Assembly (NCBI GenBank): GCA_013140485.1
Contig: JABFSS010000103.1
Location: forward strand, 1 to 26,545
Length of the DNA: 26,545 bases
From: Candidatus Peribacteraceae bacterium
GTDB lineage: Bacteria > Patescibacteriota > Gracilibacteria > Peribacterales > Peribacteraceae
Reading direction: 5' to 3'
In this document: piece after piece, positions 1-6,486 of the stretch
How the letters are laid out: each line of letters begins with the position of its first letter
Position numbering within the stretch: the first letter of the stretch is position 1
Notes under the pieces: generated by a model
The model's database searches: none
What the model was told of the DNA's origin: nothing
Seen by the model: only the letters and a program-made list of their open reading frames with translations
Made by a program: the position numbers and the translations under genes

Positions 1-1
1 G

Positions 2-55
2 GAAGACCCCGCCCCGAAGGAAGACCCCGCTCCGAAGGAAGACCCCGCTCCGAAG
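2..55 (+). repeat. Three tandem 18-bp repeats in the scaffold-like gene
   Basis: The unit GAAGACCCCGCYCCGAAG occurs at 2-19, 20-37 and 38-55, differing only at one C/T position, and a degenerate unit follows. Each copy encodes Glu-Asp-Pro-Ala-Pro-Lys. The array may extend upstream of the window. It is probably a flexible linker that varies in copy number by replication slippage. Confidence 0.85.
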
Positions 56-1081
56 GAAGACCCGAAGCCGGAACCGGACGAGCTGGACTCGGTCCCGCTT
101 CCGACCAATGTCAAGCCCAAGACGAGTGAAGCCTTTGAAGCCATCAAGTCGGCGGCGAGAGCCAAGATTGGGACACTGACAAAGGAGACTGAAGAACTCC
201 GAACCCGGCTCACGGAGCTGGAAGCGAGGACTAAGGACGGCGGGATTCCCCCGGAGCTCAAGAAAGAGCTGGAGGAACTCCGCACGTTCCGAAATCGACT
301 CGACGTGGAGGCGGACCCGAAGTTCAAGGACTTTGACGAGCGGGTGAAGTCGACGACCACGTCCATCTACGACAAACTCAAACAAGGGGGCGCGTCGGAT
401 GAGGTCATTAAGAAAATCCAGGACCTCGGCGGCATTGAAGCCGTCGAATGGGACGGACTTTTGTCCAAGCTTCCGACCACAATTCGTCGTTCTATCGAGC
501 AGAAGCTCGTCGACGTCGAGACCCTGAAGGAAGACCGCGCGAAGGCCGTCGAGGAAGCGAAAAAGCACGCGAGTCAATACATCGCGGCCCGGTCAGAGCA
601 GACCAGTAAGCAGCGCGAGGCCGCGCGTGCGGAGGCCATCAAGCACGGTGAAGAGCTGGCGAATTCGACCGAATGGATGAAGGAGAAGACCATCCCGGCG
701 AAGGCCACCCCCGCCGAGAAGAAGGCCATCGAAGCGCACAACAAGCTCGTTGCCGACAGTCGCCTTGCGATTAAGGAAGCTGCGTCGGATGACTCCCCGC
801 AGATGCGCGCGGCTCTCGGCCTCGGCGTTGCGGAACTGATGCGGGTCCGGAGCGAGTTCGCTGCCCACAAGGAAGCGTCGACTGCCCAAGTCGACAAGCT
901 CACGAAGGAGCTGAAGGCCGCGACGGACCTCCTGGAGCGCGTGAAGAAGGGTTCGACGCATCGGCTGCGGGACACCCCGGCCACGGCGGATGAGAATCGT
1001 CCGAAGCATTCTTTCCAGGAATCTCCGGGAGACGCAATCGACCGGCTCGCCAAGGAAGCGGAGCAGGGACAATCCGCCTAA
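2..1081 (+). CDS. Probable capsid scaffolding protein (5' end outside window)
   Basis: The frame is open from base 2, so the gene begins upstream; a GTG at 305 is internal and not needed as a start. The visible 359 residues open with three PAPKED-type repeats, continue through a Glu/Lys/Leu-rich stretch with coiled-coil character (about residues 55-100), then more charged helices (about 160-310), and end in a short tail rich in Asp, Glu, Gln and Ser. No catalytic motif or membrane segment is visible. Charged, helical, low-complexity proteins just ahead of a capsid gene are typical of scaffolding proteins that guide procapsid assembly and then leave; that role is inferred from composition and position, not from a recognised motif. 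The capsid gene follows after three intervening genes. Alternative: another minor head protein. It ends 4 bases before the next start. Confidence 0.6.
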   Translation, partial: EDPAPKEDPAPKEDPAPKEDPKPEPDELDSVPLPTNVKPKTSEAFEAIKSAARAKIGTLTKETEELRTRLTELEARTKDGGIPPELKKELEELRTFRNRLDVEADPKFKDFDERVKSTTTSIYDKLKQGGASDEVIKKIQDLGGIEAVEWDGLLSKLPTTIRRSIEQKLVDVETLKEDRAKAVEEAKKHASQYIAARSEQTSKQREAARAEAIKHGEELANSTEWMKEKTIPAKATPAEKKAIEAHNKLVADSRLAIKEAASDDSPQMRAALGLGVAELMRVRSEFAAHKEASTAQVDKLTKELKAATDLLERVKKGSTHRLRDTPATADENRPKHSFQESPGDAIDRLAKEAEQGQSA

Positions 1082-1085
1082 CCAA

Positions 1086-2111
1086 ATGTCCTATCTGACC
1101 GAACTTGTTTTGGCCAAGGTCCGCAGCTTTCCGACTATCCGGGAGGCTGCGGACTTTTTTGAGGTGTCCGAAGGTCTCGTGTCCCAGTGGGACAAGGGAA
1201 GCAAGCCCGTCTCTCTGGCGGCCGTGGAACGGGTCTTCGACCCGAGCGCGACCCCGTTGAGTCAGACGGCTCGCGAAGCCATGTGGGAGGGCAAGTCGGT
1301 CTGTCTGATGATGCCCAGTTACAAGACTTCCAACCCTCGGACTACCTTCGCGTTGATGAGCATGCTTGACCGCCAGAAGATGGCGGTGATGCTTGACTTC
1401 GGGGACGCATTCATCGCGCACTCGCGGAACAAATTGGCGGACAATTTCCTTCGGTCCAAAATTGAATGGGCATTCACGGTCGATGACGACATGATTGTCC
1501 CCTTCGGGAATGCCGAACTTTTTAACACGTTTACTCGCTTCAATCTTCCTGCTGCTTCTGCCGGAATTCACACCATCAATCGACTTCTTTCTCATAACAA
1601 GACTTTGGTTGGCGGGCTGTATTTCGGACGCTGGGCGCATGGTAAAGCGGTCTATTGCGAGGGCCATCAGGACAAGGCGGAAGAAGCGTTTGCGCGCCGC
1701 GCTCCACACGATATCTGCAAGCCCACCCGCTGGGTCGGCACTGGTTGCCTGCTTATCCACAGGACGGTTTTTACCGACATCGAACGAACCTTCCCCCACC
1801 TCGCCCGAAATCCCCAGGGAGACTACGGCCACTGGTTCACCTCAAACGAGCATGACCTCCGCGCCTCCGCCGAGCAGTCCCTCGCCGTCCTAAACGATGC
1901 GTCCGTCAGCGCGGAGGCGCGCATCGCTGAATCGGTTAGGCTGATGACCGCCGGCCAGCAGCGGTCCCGCCATCACTCCTCCCTCGGGATGGGCGAGGAC
2001 GTTACCTTCTGCATCCGCGCCGAGCAGTCCGGGCACCCTCCGCACATCGACCTCGGGTTGGTCTGCGGACACGTCGGCGACAAATGCTACGGACCCCGGA
2101 ATCGTGAATAA
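1086..2111 (+). CDS. Helix-turn-helix plus GT-A-like glycosyltransferase fusion
   Basis: This 341-aa protein starts at ATG 1086, 4 bases after the scaffold stop; the frame is open further upstream, but that would overlap the previous gene by about 90 bases. Residues about 15-50 look like a helix-turn-helix (AADFFEVSEGLVSQW). The rest resembles a GT-A-fold glycosyltransferase: R114-N115 in an SRNKLADNFL segment, an acidic VDDDM motif at 132-136 (DXD-like, metal/nucleotide-sugar binding), a WVGTGCLLIHR segment, and near the C terminus GEDVTFC followed by a CGH histidine. Such enzymes transfer a sugar from a nucleotide-sugar donor; donor and acceptor cannot be read here. It overlaps the next glycosyltransferase-like gene by 8 bases, so the two are probably co-translated. 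The N-terminal HTH is unusual for this enzyme class. The capsid or collagen-like fibres are possible acceptors (inference). Confidence 0.72.
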   Translation: MSYLTELVLAKVRSFPTIREAADFFEVSEGLVSQWDKGSKPVSLAAVERVFDPSATPLSQTAREAMWEGKSVCLMMPSYKTSNPRTTFALMSMLDRQKMAVMLDFGDAFIAHSRNKLADNFLRSKIEWAFTVDDDMIVPFGNAELFNTFTRFNLPAASAGIHTINRLLSHNKTLVGGLYFGRWAHGKAVYCEGHQDKAEEAFARRAPHDICKPTRWVGTGCLLIHRTVFTDIERTFPHLARNPQGDYGHWFTSNEHDLRASAEQSLAVLNDASVSAEARIAESVRLMTAGQQRSRHHSSLGMGEDVTFCIRAEQSGHPPHIDLGLVCGHVGDKCYGPRNRE

Positions 2112-2829
2112 AATTCTCCTCGCTCTCCAATACTGGGAAGGCGACAAGGCGCAGGCAATGCGCCTTGCCCGTCTTGTCGCGGACCTTGAGCCCCGCCACT
2201 GCGAGAACGCCGATTTCCTGTTCGTGTCTCGGTTTGACTGCGCGCACGACAACGAAACGATTCTCTACGTCCAGAAAAAGTTCAACGTCCACACGCACGT
2301 CAACCGCCACCGGCGCGGCACGGGGTGGCCACACGGGTGCAACGACCTTTGGTTCGGCACCATGGACCACGTCTACAGTTTTTGCGAGGCCAAGCGGATG
2401 CCGCCTTACAAGGCTATTCTCACGTTCGAGGCAGACGCGTGTCCGCTGGTCCCGAACTGGATTCGAGAGCTGTCCGGTGCGTGGGACGCCCAGCAGGAGC
2501 GCACCATCACCAAGGTTTTCGGCCCCCGGGTCCAGTGGCCCCTTCCCCACATTAACGGCAACGCTCTTTTCGGCGGGGACATGCTGACCTTGCACAAACT
2601 CAGCCGGCAGATTGGGGGCTGCCCACCGGACAAGGGTTGGGACTTCATCCTCGCCAAGGAGTTTAAACAGATGGGCTGGGCAGACTGCCCTCTGATGAAG
2701 AGCGAATGGCAGTGCAAGACGATGCCGGAGGCCGCCATCGAAGCCTACCGGGCGGCCGGCGTGGTGTTCTTGCACGGGGTGAAGGACGACTCGGTTCTGA
2801 CAGAAGTTCGGAAGCGATTTGTGGGATGA
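2104..2829 (+). CDS. Glycosyltransferase-like protein
   Basis: A 241-aa protein starting at GTG 2104, within the last codons of the upstream gene (8-base overlap). Features resembling nucleotide-sugar transferases are an N-terminal strand-like MNKILLAL, an acidic motif TFEADACPL (E109, D111) where a DXD metal site would be expected, and a PHINGNALF segment followed by a tryptophan/aspartate-rich region (KGWDF). No signal peptide or transmembrane segment is visible. The assignment to the glycosyltransferase fold is by motif resemblance and by linkage to the clear glycosyltransferase upstream; I cannot name the family. The stop overlaps the HNH gene start as ATGA. If it is active it may act in sequence with its neighbour on one glycan. 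Confidence 0.5.
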   Translation: MNKILLALQYWEGDKAQAMRLARLVADLEPRHCENADFLFVSRFDCAHDNETILYVQKKFNVHTHVNRHRRGTGWPHGCNDLWFGTMDHVYSFCEAKRMPPYKAILTFEADACPLVPNWIRELSGAWDAQQERTITKVFGPRVQWPLPHINGNALFGGDMLTLHKLSRQIGGCPPDKGWDFILAKEFKQMGWADCPLMKSEWQCKTMPEAAIEAYRAAGVVFLHGVKDDSVLTEVRKRFVG

Positions 2830-3236
2830 AGACATGCAATAAGTGTAAGAAGGAACGCCCACACAGCCTATTTTATAGGAGTTCCTCTTCACCAGATGGC
2901 CTTCAGTATTCGTGCAAGGATTGCCAGCGGGACAAGAATCTTCTGGCCCGCCGGGCAGACCCGGAGAAGTTTAAGAAACAAGACCGACGTCGGGCTTTAA
3001 GACGATACGGGATGACCCCGGAGGATTTCTCGAAGAGGTGGGAAGACCAGAATGGGAAGTGTCAGATTTGCGGAGATGGTCTTGTTGCAGATTCTCATGT
3101 GGACCACTGCCATAAAACGGGCAAGGTCCGAGGGCTACTGTGTGAAATTTGTAATCGGGGACTGGGGTATTTCAAAGACTCCCTGGAGCGGTTACTCTCT
3201 GCGGCGGCCTATCTGGAAAAGAATTCTCCTGGTTGA
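2826..3236 (+). CDS. Recombination endonuclease VII-type HNH nuclease
   Basis: A 136-aa protein from ATG 2826, overlapping the previous stop (ATGA). The C-terminal half carries the endonuclease VII signature: C79-x2-C82, then HVDHCH (H91, D93, H94, H96), VRGLLC (C106), C109-N110 and GLGYF. Cys pairs around His/Asp/Asn form the zinc-bound His-Me (HNH) nuclease core, which cuts DNA using one metal ion. An extra N-terminal Cys pair set (C4/C7 and C30/C33) looks like a second zinc finger. Family members resolve branched DNA or act as free-standing homing nucleases. Position between head genes and visibly lower G+C than its neighbours (31 and 29 G/C in two 60-base lines checked) suggest a mobile insertion. 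The longer frame upstream overlaps the preceding gene and is not used. Confidence 0.88.
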   Translation: MKTCNKCKKERPHSLFYRSSSSPDGLQYSCKDCQRDKNLLARRADPEKFKKQDRRRALRRYGMTPEDFSKRWEDQNGKCQICGDGLVADSHVDHCHKTGKVRGLLCEICNRGLGYFKDSLERLLSAAAYLEKNSPG

Positions 3237-3263
3237 CAACTCCGTCGGTCTCTGCATCTCTCT
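3233..3263 (+). promoter_or_regulatory. Promoter-like element upstream of the capsid gene
   Basis: TTGACA (3233-3238), 15 bases, then GCATCTCTCT (3254-3263). The same two blocks with identical 15-base spacing recur at 6125 and 14321, each time beginning at or beside the preceding stop codon. The first block matches a sigma-70 -35 box, but no good -10 hexamer stands at the usual distance, so the factor that reads it is unknown. Its place ahead of the capsid gene suggests strong late transcription; the implied leader is about 150 bases. Confidence 0.45.
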
Positions 3264-3346
3264 ATTCGGAACTGAAACTTTCTCCCGCCTTGTTCCGGGT
3301 TGGACTAGGGCCTTAATTGTCTCGGTTGGCCCGCGAGGCAAGGTCC

Positions 3347-3401
3347 GTCGCAGCCGTTTGCGACAAAATAGTCTCCCAACCTGTCAACCTAAACGGTTGA
3401 C
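3347..3401 (+). other. Two hairpins in the capsid-gene leader
   Basis: Two perfect inverted repeats: GTCGCA/TGCGAC at 3347-3352 and 3359-3364 (6-bp stem, 6-base loop), and GTCAACC/GGTTGAC at 3383-3389 and 3395-3401 (7-bp stem, 5-base loop). The second ends 17 bases before the capsid ATG. Neither is followed by a T-run, so they are not typical terminators. They could stabilise the 5' end of the capsid mRNA, be an RNase processing site, or be protein-binding sites. Confidence 0.4.
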
Positions 3402-3418
3402 CAAGAAAGTTTTATACC

Positions 3419-4687
3419 ATGCCTGGCCAGTGTTTGACCCCCGCAACGCTCTCCGATATCGCGCGCAAAGATACCTCGCGCCTCACCGGCACAATCGCTA
3501 AGGCGCTTGCTGCCAACTCCCCCTTCATCAACGTCATCGGCGGCGGAACGTTTCCGTCCGGCGTGAGTGATGAAATCCGAACCTCCGTCCAGATGCAGGC
3601 GGCCCCCGGCGACTCTCTCGCCCTGCCTACCTTCGTTTGCGACACGGAGCTGTGCGGCACTGTCGGTCTCCAGGACCTCACGGACGCCGTGGACTTCACC
3701 GCCCGCCTCGAATCGAAGCGCGGCTTCGGTCCCCGGGTGTGCGTGAAGAAAGGCTACAGCGCCTTCAAGTCGAGCTACCTCGCGGCCGAGGACTCCATGA
3801 AGAAGCTCGTTACCCAATACATCAACTCCGACATCCGCGCGCAGCTTTACCTGCGGAGCGCGTCGAAGTTCAATGCGACGAAGGGTTACGACTTCAACTC
3901 CCTGTTCACGGGCGGGTCTGAGACCGACGTGGGCGTGAAGTTCACCCCGCTGAACCCGACCGGTCCGGTCTCGTTCAAAGCGCTGCACACGATTGCCCGC
4001 TACATGAAGGAGGCGCTTTTCGCCGAGACCTTCGGTGACGGCCAGAAGGGCATGTTCCGTTTCATCGGCAGCTCAGACATCATCGAGAGTTTCCGCGCCG
4101 AAACCGGCGTGAAGGAAATCCTCATCGCGCTGACCAACGGCTCCTACCGGCTCGGCGAAGTGGCGGTCTCCGGTTACAGCTTCGAGGAGAGCCCGGCCTA
4201 CCGGGGTATCTCGTTCGCTGTTGACCAGCGCCCCCTTCGGGCTTCGGCCATCAGCGGCTCTGGAGTCCCGACGCTCGTTGACCCCGTGGTCATCGTGACC
4301 AACGCCTCCAAGAACACGGCTTACGCCAAGGTCAATCCATCGTGGCTCACGGCCCCGTATGAAATCGGGTTCCTCTTGGCCGACAATTCCTTCAACCGCC
4401 TCGTCCCTGAGCGGTATGTCGGGGAAGGCTCGTTCAAGTTTGCTCCCCAGCTCCACATGGGCGAGCTCGACTGGCACTACATCGTTGACAACGACTGTAA
4501 CACGTTCGGCGACTATGGCTGGCACAAGTATCAGATTACTCGTGCTTACCAGCCGGTCCGTCCGCAGCACGTCGTGGCCATCATCTACAAGCGCTGCATC
4601 GCCGACCTCGGCCTGCCTGATTGTGATGTGACTAGCGCGTCCAGCTACACTGGCGGCGACCAGTTCGCGACTGTCGGCGTCTGCTAA
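3419..4687 (+). CDS. Probable major capsid protein
   Basis: A 422-aa protein from ATG 3419, the first ATG after a 182-base non-coding leader and without a visible Shine-Dalgarno sequence. Its size, place after the scaffold-like gene, isolated transcription signals (element at 3233, terminator at 4711) and lack of enzyme motifs support the major capsid protein, the shell subunit of the head. The sequence is mixed alpha/beta without low-complexity tracts; the C-terminal third (about 320-400, with WLTAPYEIGFLL and QPVRPQHVVAIIYKRC) looks like a conserved core of capsid-type proteins. The fold (HK97 is expected for tailed phages) is inferred. Odd features: eight cysteines, including one at residue 5 and one as the last residue, which could allow terminal disulfide links. 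Alternative: another abundant head protein. Confidence 0.75.
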   Translation: MPGQCLTPATLSDIARKDTSRLTGTIAKALAANSPFINVIGGGTFPSGVSDEIRTSVQMQAAPGDSLALPTFVCDTELCGTVGLQDLTDAVDFTARLESKRGFGPRVCVKKGYSAFKSSYLAAEDSMKKLVTQYINSDIRAQLYLRSASKFNATKGYDFNSLFTGGSETDVGVKFTPLNPTGPVSFKALHTIARYMKEALFAETFGDGQKGMFRFIGSSDIIESFRAETGVKEILIALTNGSYRLGEVAVSGYSFEESPAYRGISFAVDQRPLRASAISGSGVPTLVDPVVIVTNASKNTAYAKVNPSWLTAPYEIGFLLADNSFNRLVPERYVGEGSFKFAPQLHMGELDWHYIVDNDCNTFGDYGWHKYQITRAYQPVRPQHVVAIIYKRCIADLGLPDCDVTSASSYTGGDQFATVGVC

Positions 4688-4710
4688 GCAGAACGTCGGT
4701 TCGTAGGTAG

Positions 4711-4743
4711 GTGGCGCGGAGATGGAACTCCGCGCCACTTTTT
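4711..4743 (+). terminator. Strong intrinsic terminator after the capsid gene
   Basis: A perfect 11-bp stem, GTGGCGCGGAG (4711-4721) paired with CTCCGCGCCAC (4728-4738), closes a 6-base loop ATGGAA and is followed by five T residues. It lies 24 bases after the capsid stop and reads on the + strand. It would end most transcripts from the capsid promoter and so raise capsid mRNA relative to the downstream fibre genes. Confidence 0.93.
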
Positions 4744-4752
4744 CTGAATACA

Positions 4753-4914
4753 ATGTCAGACACAACTCCCCAACTCGGCGATTCAGACGACACCCTGTTG
4801 TTCAAGTGGTGTTCGAAGCTTTCCGCCGACAATGCCGGCGCTCATCCCCCGAATCGGGGTGATTCTGAGCGGCAGCTTCTATTCAAAATTTGCCAGATTC
4901 TAGCTGGCGTGTGA
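4753..4914 (+). CDS. 53-aa protein made of two fibre-head motifs
   Basis: Starts at ATG 4753, ten bases after the terminator; a longer frame would start inside the terminator stem and is rejected. The protein is essentially two copies of one motif: TPQLGDSDDTLLFKWCSKLS (about residues 5-24) and PPNRGDSERQLLFKICQILA (about 32-51). A third copy, TPKLNDSDNNLLFKICQIL, opens the collagen-like fibre gene that starts 7 bases downstream. Short P-x-x-G-D-S ... LL-x-K-I motifs recur, as I recall, at N termini of phage collagen-type fibres, where an attachment or trimerisation role is plausible. It may be an adaptor binding the same virion site as the fibre, a competitor, or a remnant of a truncated fibre gene. 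No function is established. Confidence 0.6.
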   Translation: MSDTTPQLGDSDDTLLFKWCSKLSADNAGAHPPNRGDSERQLLFKICQILAGV

Positions 4915-4921
4915 TTTCTCT

Positions 4922-6124
4922 ATGAGTTTTTCTGACCCGACCCCCAAACTTAACGACAGCGACAACAATCTGCTGTTCAAGATTTGCCAAATTCTCGACG
5001 CCGGGGGAGGCGGAAGTGGTAGCGGCCCCACGGGTCCCACCGGGCCAACTGGTGCCGCTGGTGCTACCGGTCCGACCGGTCCAACAGGAGCCGCAGGCGC
5101 AGCCGGCCCCACGGGTCCCACCGGGCCAACTGGTGCCGCTGGTGCTACCGGTCCGACCGGTCCGACCGGTCCCACCGGTGCCGGAACAGCAACGGCTAGC
5201 TTTGTAACTCTGGCCACGGACGCGACGTTGACCAGCGAGCGGGTCCTTACCGGGACCTCTAATCAGGTAACCGTCACCGACAACGGAGCCGGAAGCACTG
5301 TCGTTCTGTCATTGCCCCAAGACATCGCTGCCTCAAGCACGGTGTCCTTTGCCGTCGTAAAAATTGGTTCTACCGCCGATGTTTTTCTCCTGCGGGATTC
5401 CGCAGCGGTGCTTGCTCTTCGGAACAGCACAACTGCACAAACGTTTCTGATTTCGGGCACATTTACCGACGCCAGCAATTACCGCCGGCTGTCACTTGCG
5501 ATGACCACTGCGGGGGTTGCCACCATCGCAGCGTCCGGATTGGGCACCGGGGTAGCGGGCAACGAGCTCAACTTCGCAGTCAATGCCCTCACGCCCTGGA
5601 AAATCAGCTCTTCAGGCCATCTGTTGGCCGTTACGGACGCTACCTACGATATCGGGGCCAGTGGAGCTACGCGCCCGAGGGACATCTACGTTTCGGGCTC
5701 GATTTCGACGGCCTCGGGCTCGATTTCGACGGGCCAGAACTTTTCGGGGTCCTCGTCCACGGTTTATACTTGGTCGGGACGGTCTAGGATGTCTTCCCCT
5801 GCTGACGGGGATATTCTTTTTGTTAACACGAGCTCCTCCAGTTTTACCAGCCTCAAATTTGGGGGCACAACTTCCAGCTTTCCGGAGCTCAAGCGCAGTT
5901 CGGCTGTCCTCCAGACTAAGCTGGCAGACGACTCGGCTTTTGCAATTCACGAGTGCCTTCAGATTAAGACCAACAGCGGAACATTCCTCGTGAGCGGCAC
6001 TGCTTTGACAAACGGAGCGGCGGCGGAGGCGGGGACTTTGTTGAATGCACCGACGGCCGGCGACCCGACGAAGTGGATTCCTATTGACGACAATGGGACC
6101 ACCCGCTACATCCCCTGCTGGTAA
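4922..6124 (+). CDS. Collagen-like tail fibre 1
   Basis: A 400-aa virion fibre candidate from ATG 4922. Order: residues 1-27 carry the DSDNNLLFKICQIL motif shared with the 53-aa protein upstream; a Gly/Ser linker (28-34); Gly-X-Y collagen repeats, mostly GPT and GAA/GAT (35-87), which would form a triple-helical rod; then a beta-rich part with Ser/Thr/Val repeats and a YDIGASGATRPRDIYVSGSI segment (about 245-265) of the kind found in trimeric phage fibre shafts; and a C-terminal domain ending in RYIPCW. The tip is the likely host-contacting end. No enzymatic site is visible. The collagen part contains a 60-bp direct repeat, so its length may vary. It is the first gene after the capsid terminator apart from the small motif protein, with a 7-base gap and no clear Shine-Dalgarno. 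Confidence 0.8.
   Translation: MSFSDPTPKLNDSDNNLLFKICQILDAGGGGSGSGPTGPTGPTGAAGATGPTGPTGAAGAAGPTGPTGPTGAAGATGPTGPTGPTGAGTATASFVTLATDATLTSERVLTGTSNQVTVTDNGAGSTVVLSLPQDIAASSTVSFAVVKIGSTADVFLLRDSAAVLALRNSTTAQTFLISGTFTDASNYRRLSLAMTTAGVATIAASGLGTGVAGNELNFAVNALTPWKISSSGHLLAVTDATYDIGASGATRPRDIYVSGSISTASGSISTGQNFSGSSSTVYTWSGRSRMSSPADGDILFVNTSSSSFTSLKFGGTTSSFPELKRSSAVLQTKLADDSAFAIHECLQIKTNSGTFLVSGTALTNGAAAEAGTLLNAPTAGDPTKWIPIDDNGTTRYIPCW
5023..5163 (+). repeat. 60-bp direct repeat in collagen-coding DNA
   Basis: Bases 5023-5082 and 5104-5163 are identical over 60 positions, an 81-base (27-codon, 9 Gly-X-Y triplets) offset. Identity at wobble positions indicates a recent duplication, not just protein-level constraint. 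It encodes alternating GPT and GAA/GAT triplets. Confidence 0.9.
5693..5734 (+). repeat. 21-bp tandem duplication in fibre 1
   Basis: The sequence TCGGGCTCGATTTCGACGG is repeated back to back (units 5693-5713 and 5714-5734), encoding SGSISTA then SGSISTG in the shaft region. It looks like a slippage duplication in a Ser-rich part of the fibre. Confidence 0.75.
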
Positions 6125-6155
6125 TTGACATAAGGTTTTTTGAACGCATCTCTCT
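6125..6155 (+). promoter_or_regulatory. Promoter-like element, second copy
   Basis: TTGACA (6125-6130) follows the fibre 1 stop directly; after 15 bases comes GCATCTCTCT (6146-6155), identical to the block before the capsid gene. The next start codon (ATG 6162) has no Shine-Dalgarno and lies only 6 bases past the pyrimidine block, so a transcript starting here would be nearly leaderless, or the block is a translation signal instead. Confidence 0.45.
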
Positions 6156-6161
6156 CATACC

Positions 6162-6485
6162 ATGAACTACCGTATCGACATTGACGACTCCATTCTTAAT
6201 CGGGCTGCCGGAATCAAGCGGGCTCTACAACTGGCCAACGAAGCCATCGCGGCCCGGAATGCAGCCCTCCCGGTCGGGAGTCCAACGGAGCCGCTGTTTA
6301 CTGAGCAGACTTATCTGGAGTTCCTGTTTCTGGGGGTAGTGGATTCCTGGACGACCGATGCGGTGAAGTCGGACTCCGGCCGGATTGCGCTGGCCTTCGA
6401 GAAAGCGACTCCGGAGCAGAAGGCTTCGGTCAAAACGCTTCTTGACGTCGTTGATTTGGAGCTCGCCAGCGTCAAACTTTCCTGA
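6162..6485 (+). CDS. Hypothetical protein, 107 aa
   Basis: I do not recognise this protein. It starts at ATG 6162 after a 37-base gap that holds the TTGACA element. The sequence is acidic and mostly helical (IKRALQLANEAIAARNAAL, then ALAFEKATPEQKASVKTLLDVV), with no Cys, no membrane segment and no obvious catalytic motif. It heads a run of three small genes (this one, 6487, 6765) between fibre genes, with a one-base gap to the next start. A virion accessory or tail-assembly role is possible from position only. Confidence 0.7.
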   Translation: MNYRIDIDDSILNRAAGIKRALQLANEAIAARNAALPVGSPTEPLFTEQTYLEFLFLGVVDSWTTDAVKSDSGRIALAFEKATPEQKASVKTLLDVVDLELASVKLS

Positions 6486-6486
6486 T

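Noticed and set aside
990..1085. An earlier start for the HTH-glycosyltransferase frame
   Set aside because: It would overlap the scaffold-like gene by over 90 bases and add an unrelated basic stretch; ATG 1086 fits the spacing used by neighbouring genes.
3233..3268. A standard sigma-70 promoter with TATTCG as the -10 box
   Set aside because: TATTCG lies about 24 bases from TTGACA, too far for sigma-70; the shared GCATCTCTCT block is the consistent element instead.
3347..3364. The leader hairpin as an intrinsic terminator
   Set aside because: The stem is only 6 bp and is followed by AAAATAG, not a T-run.
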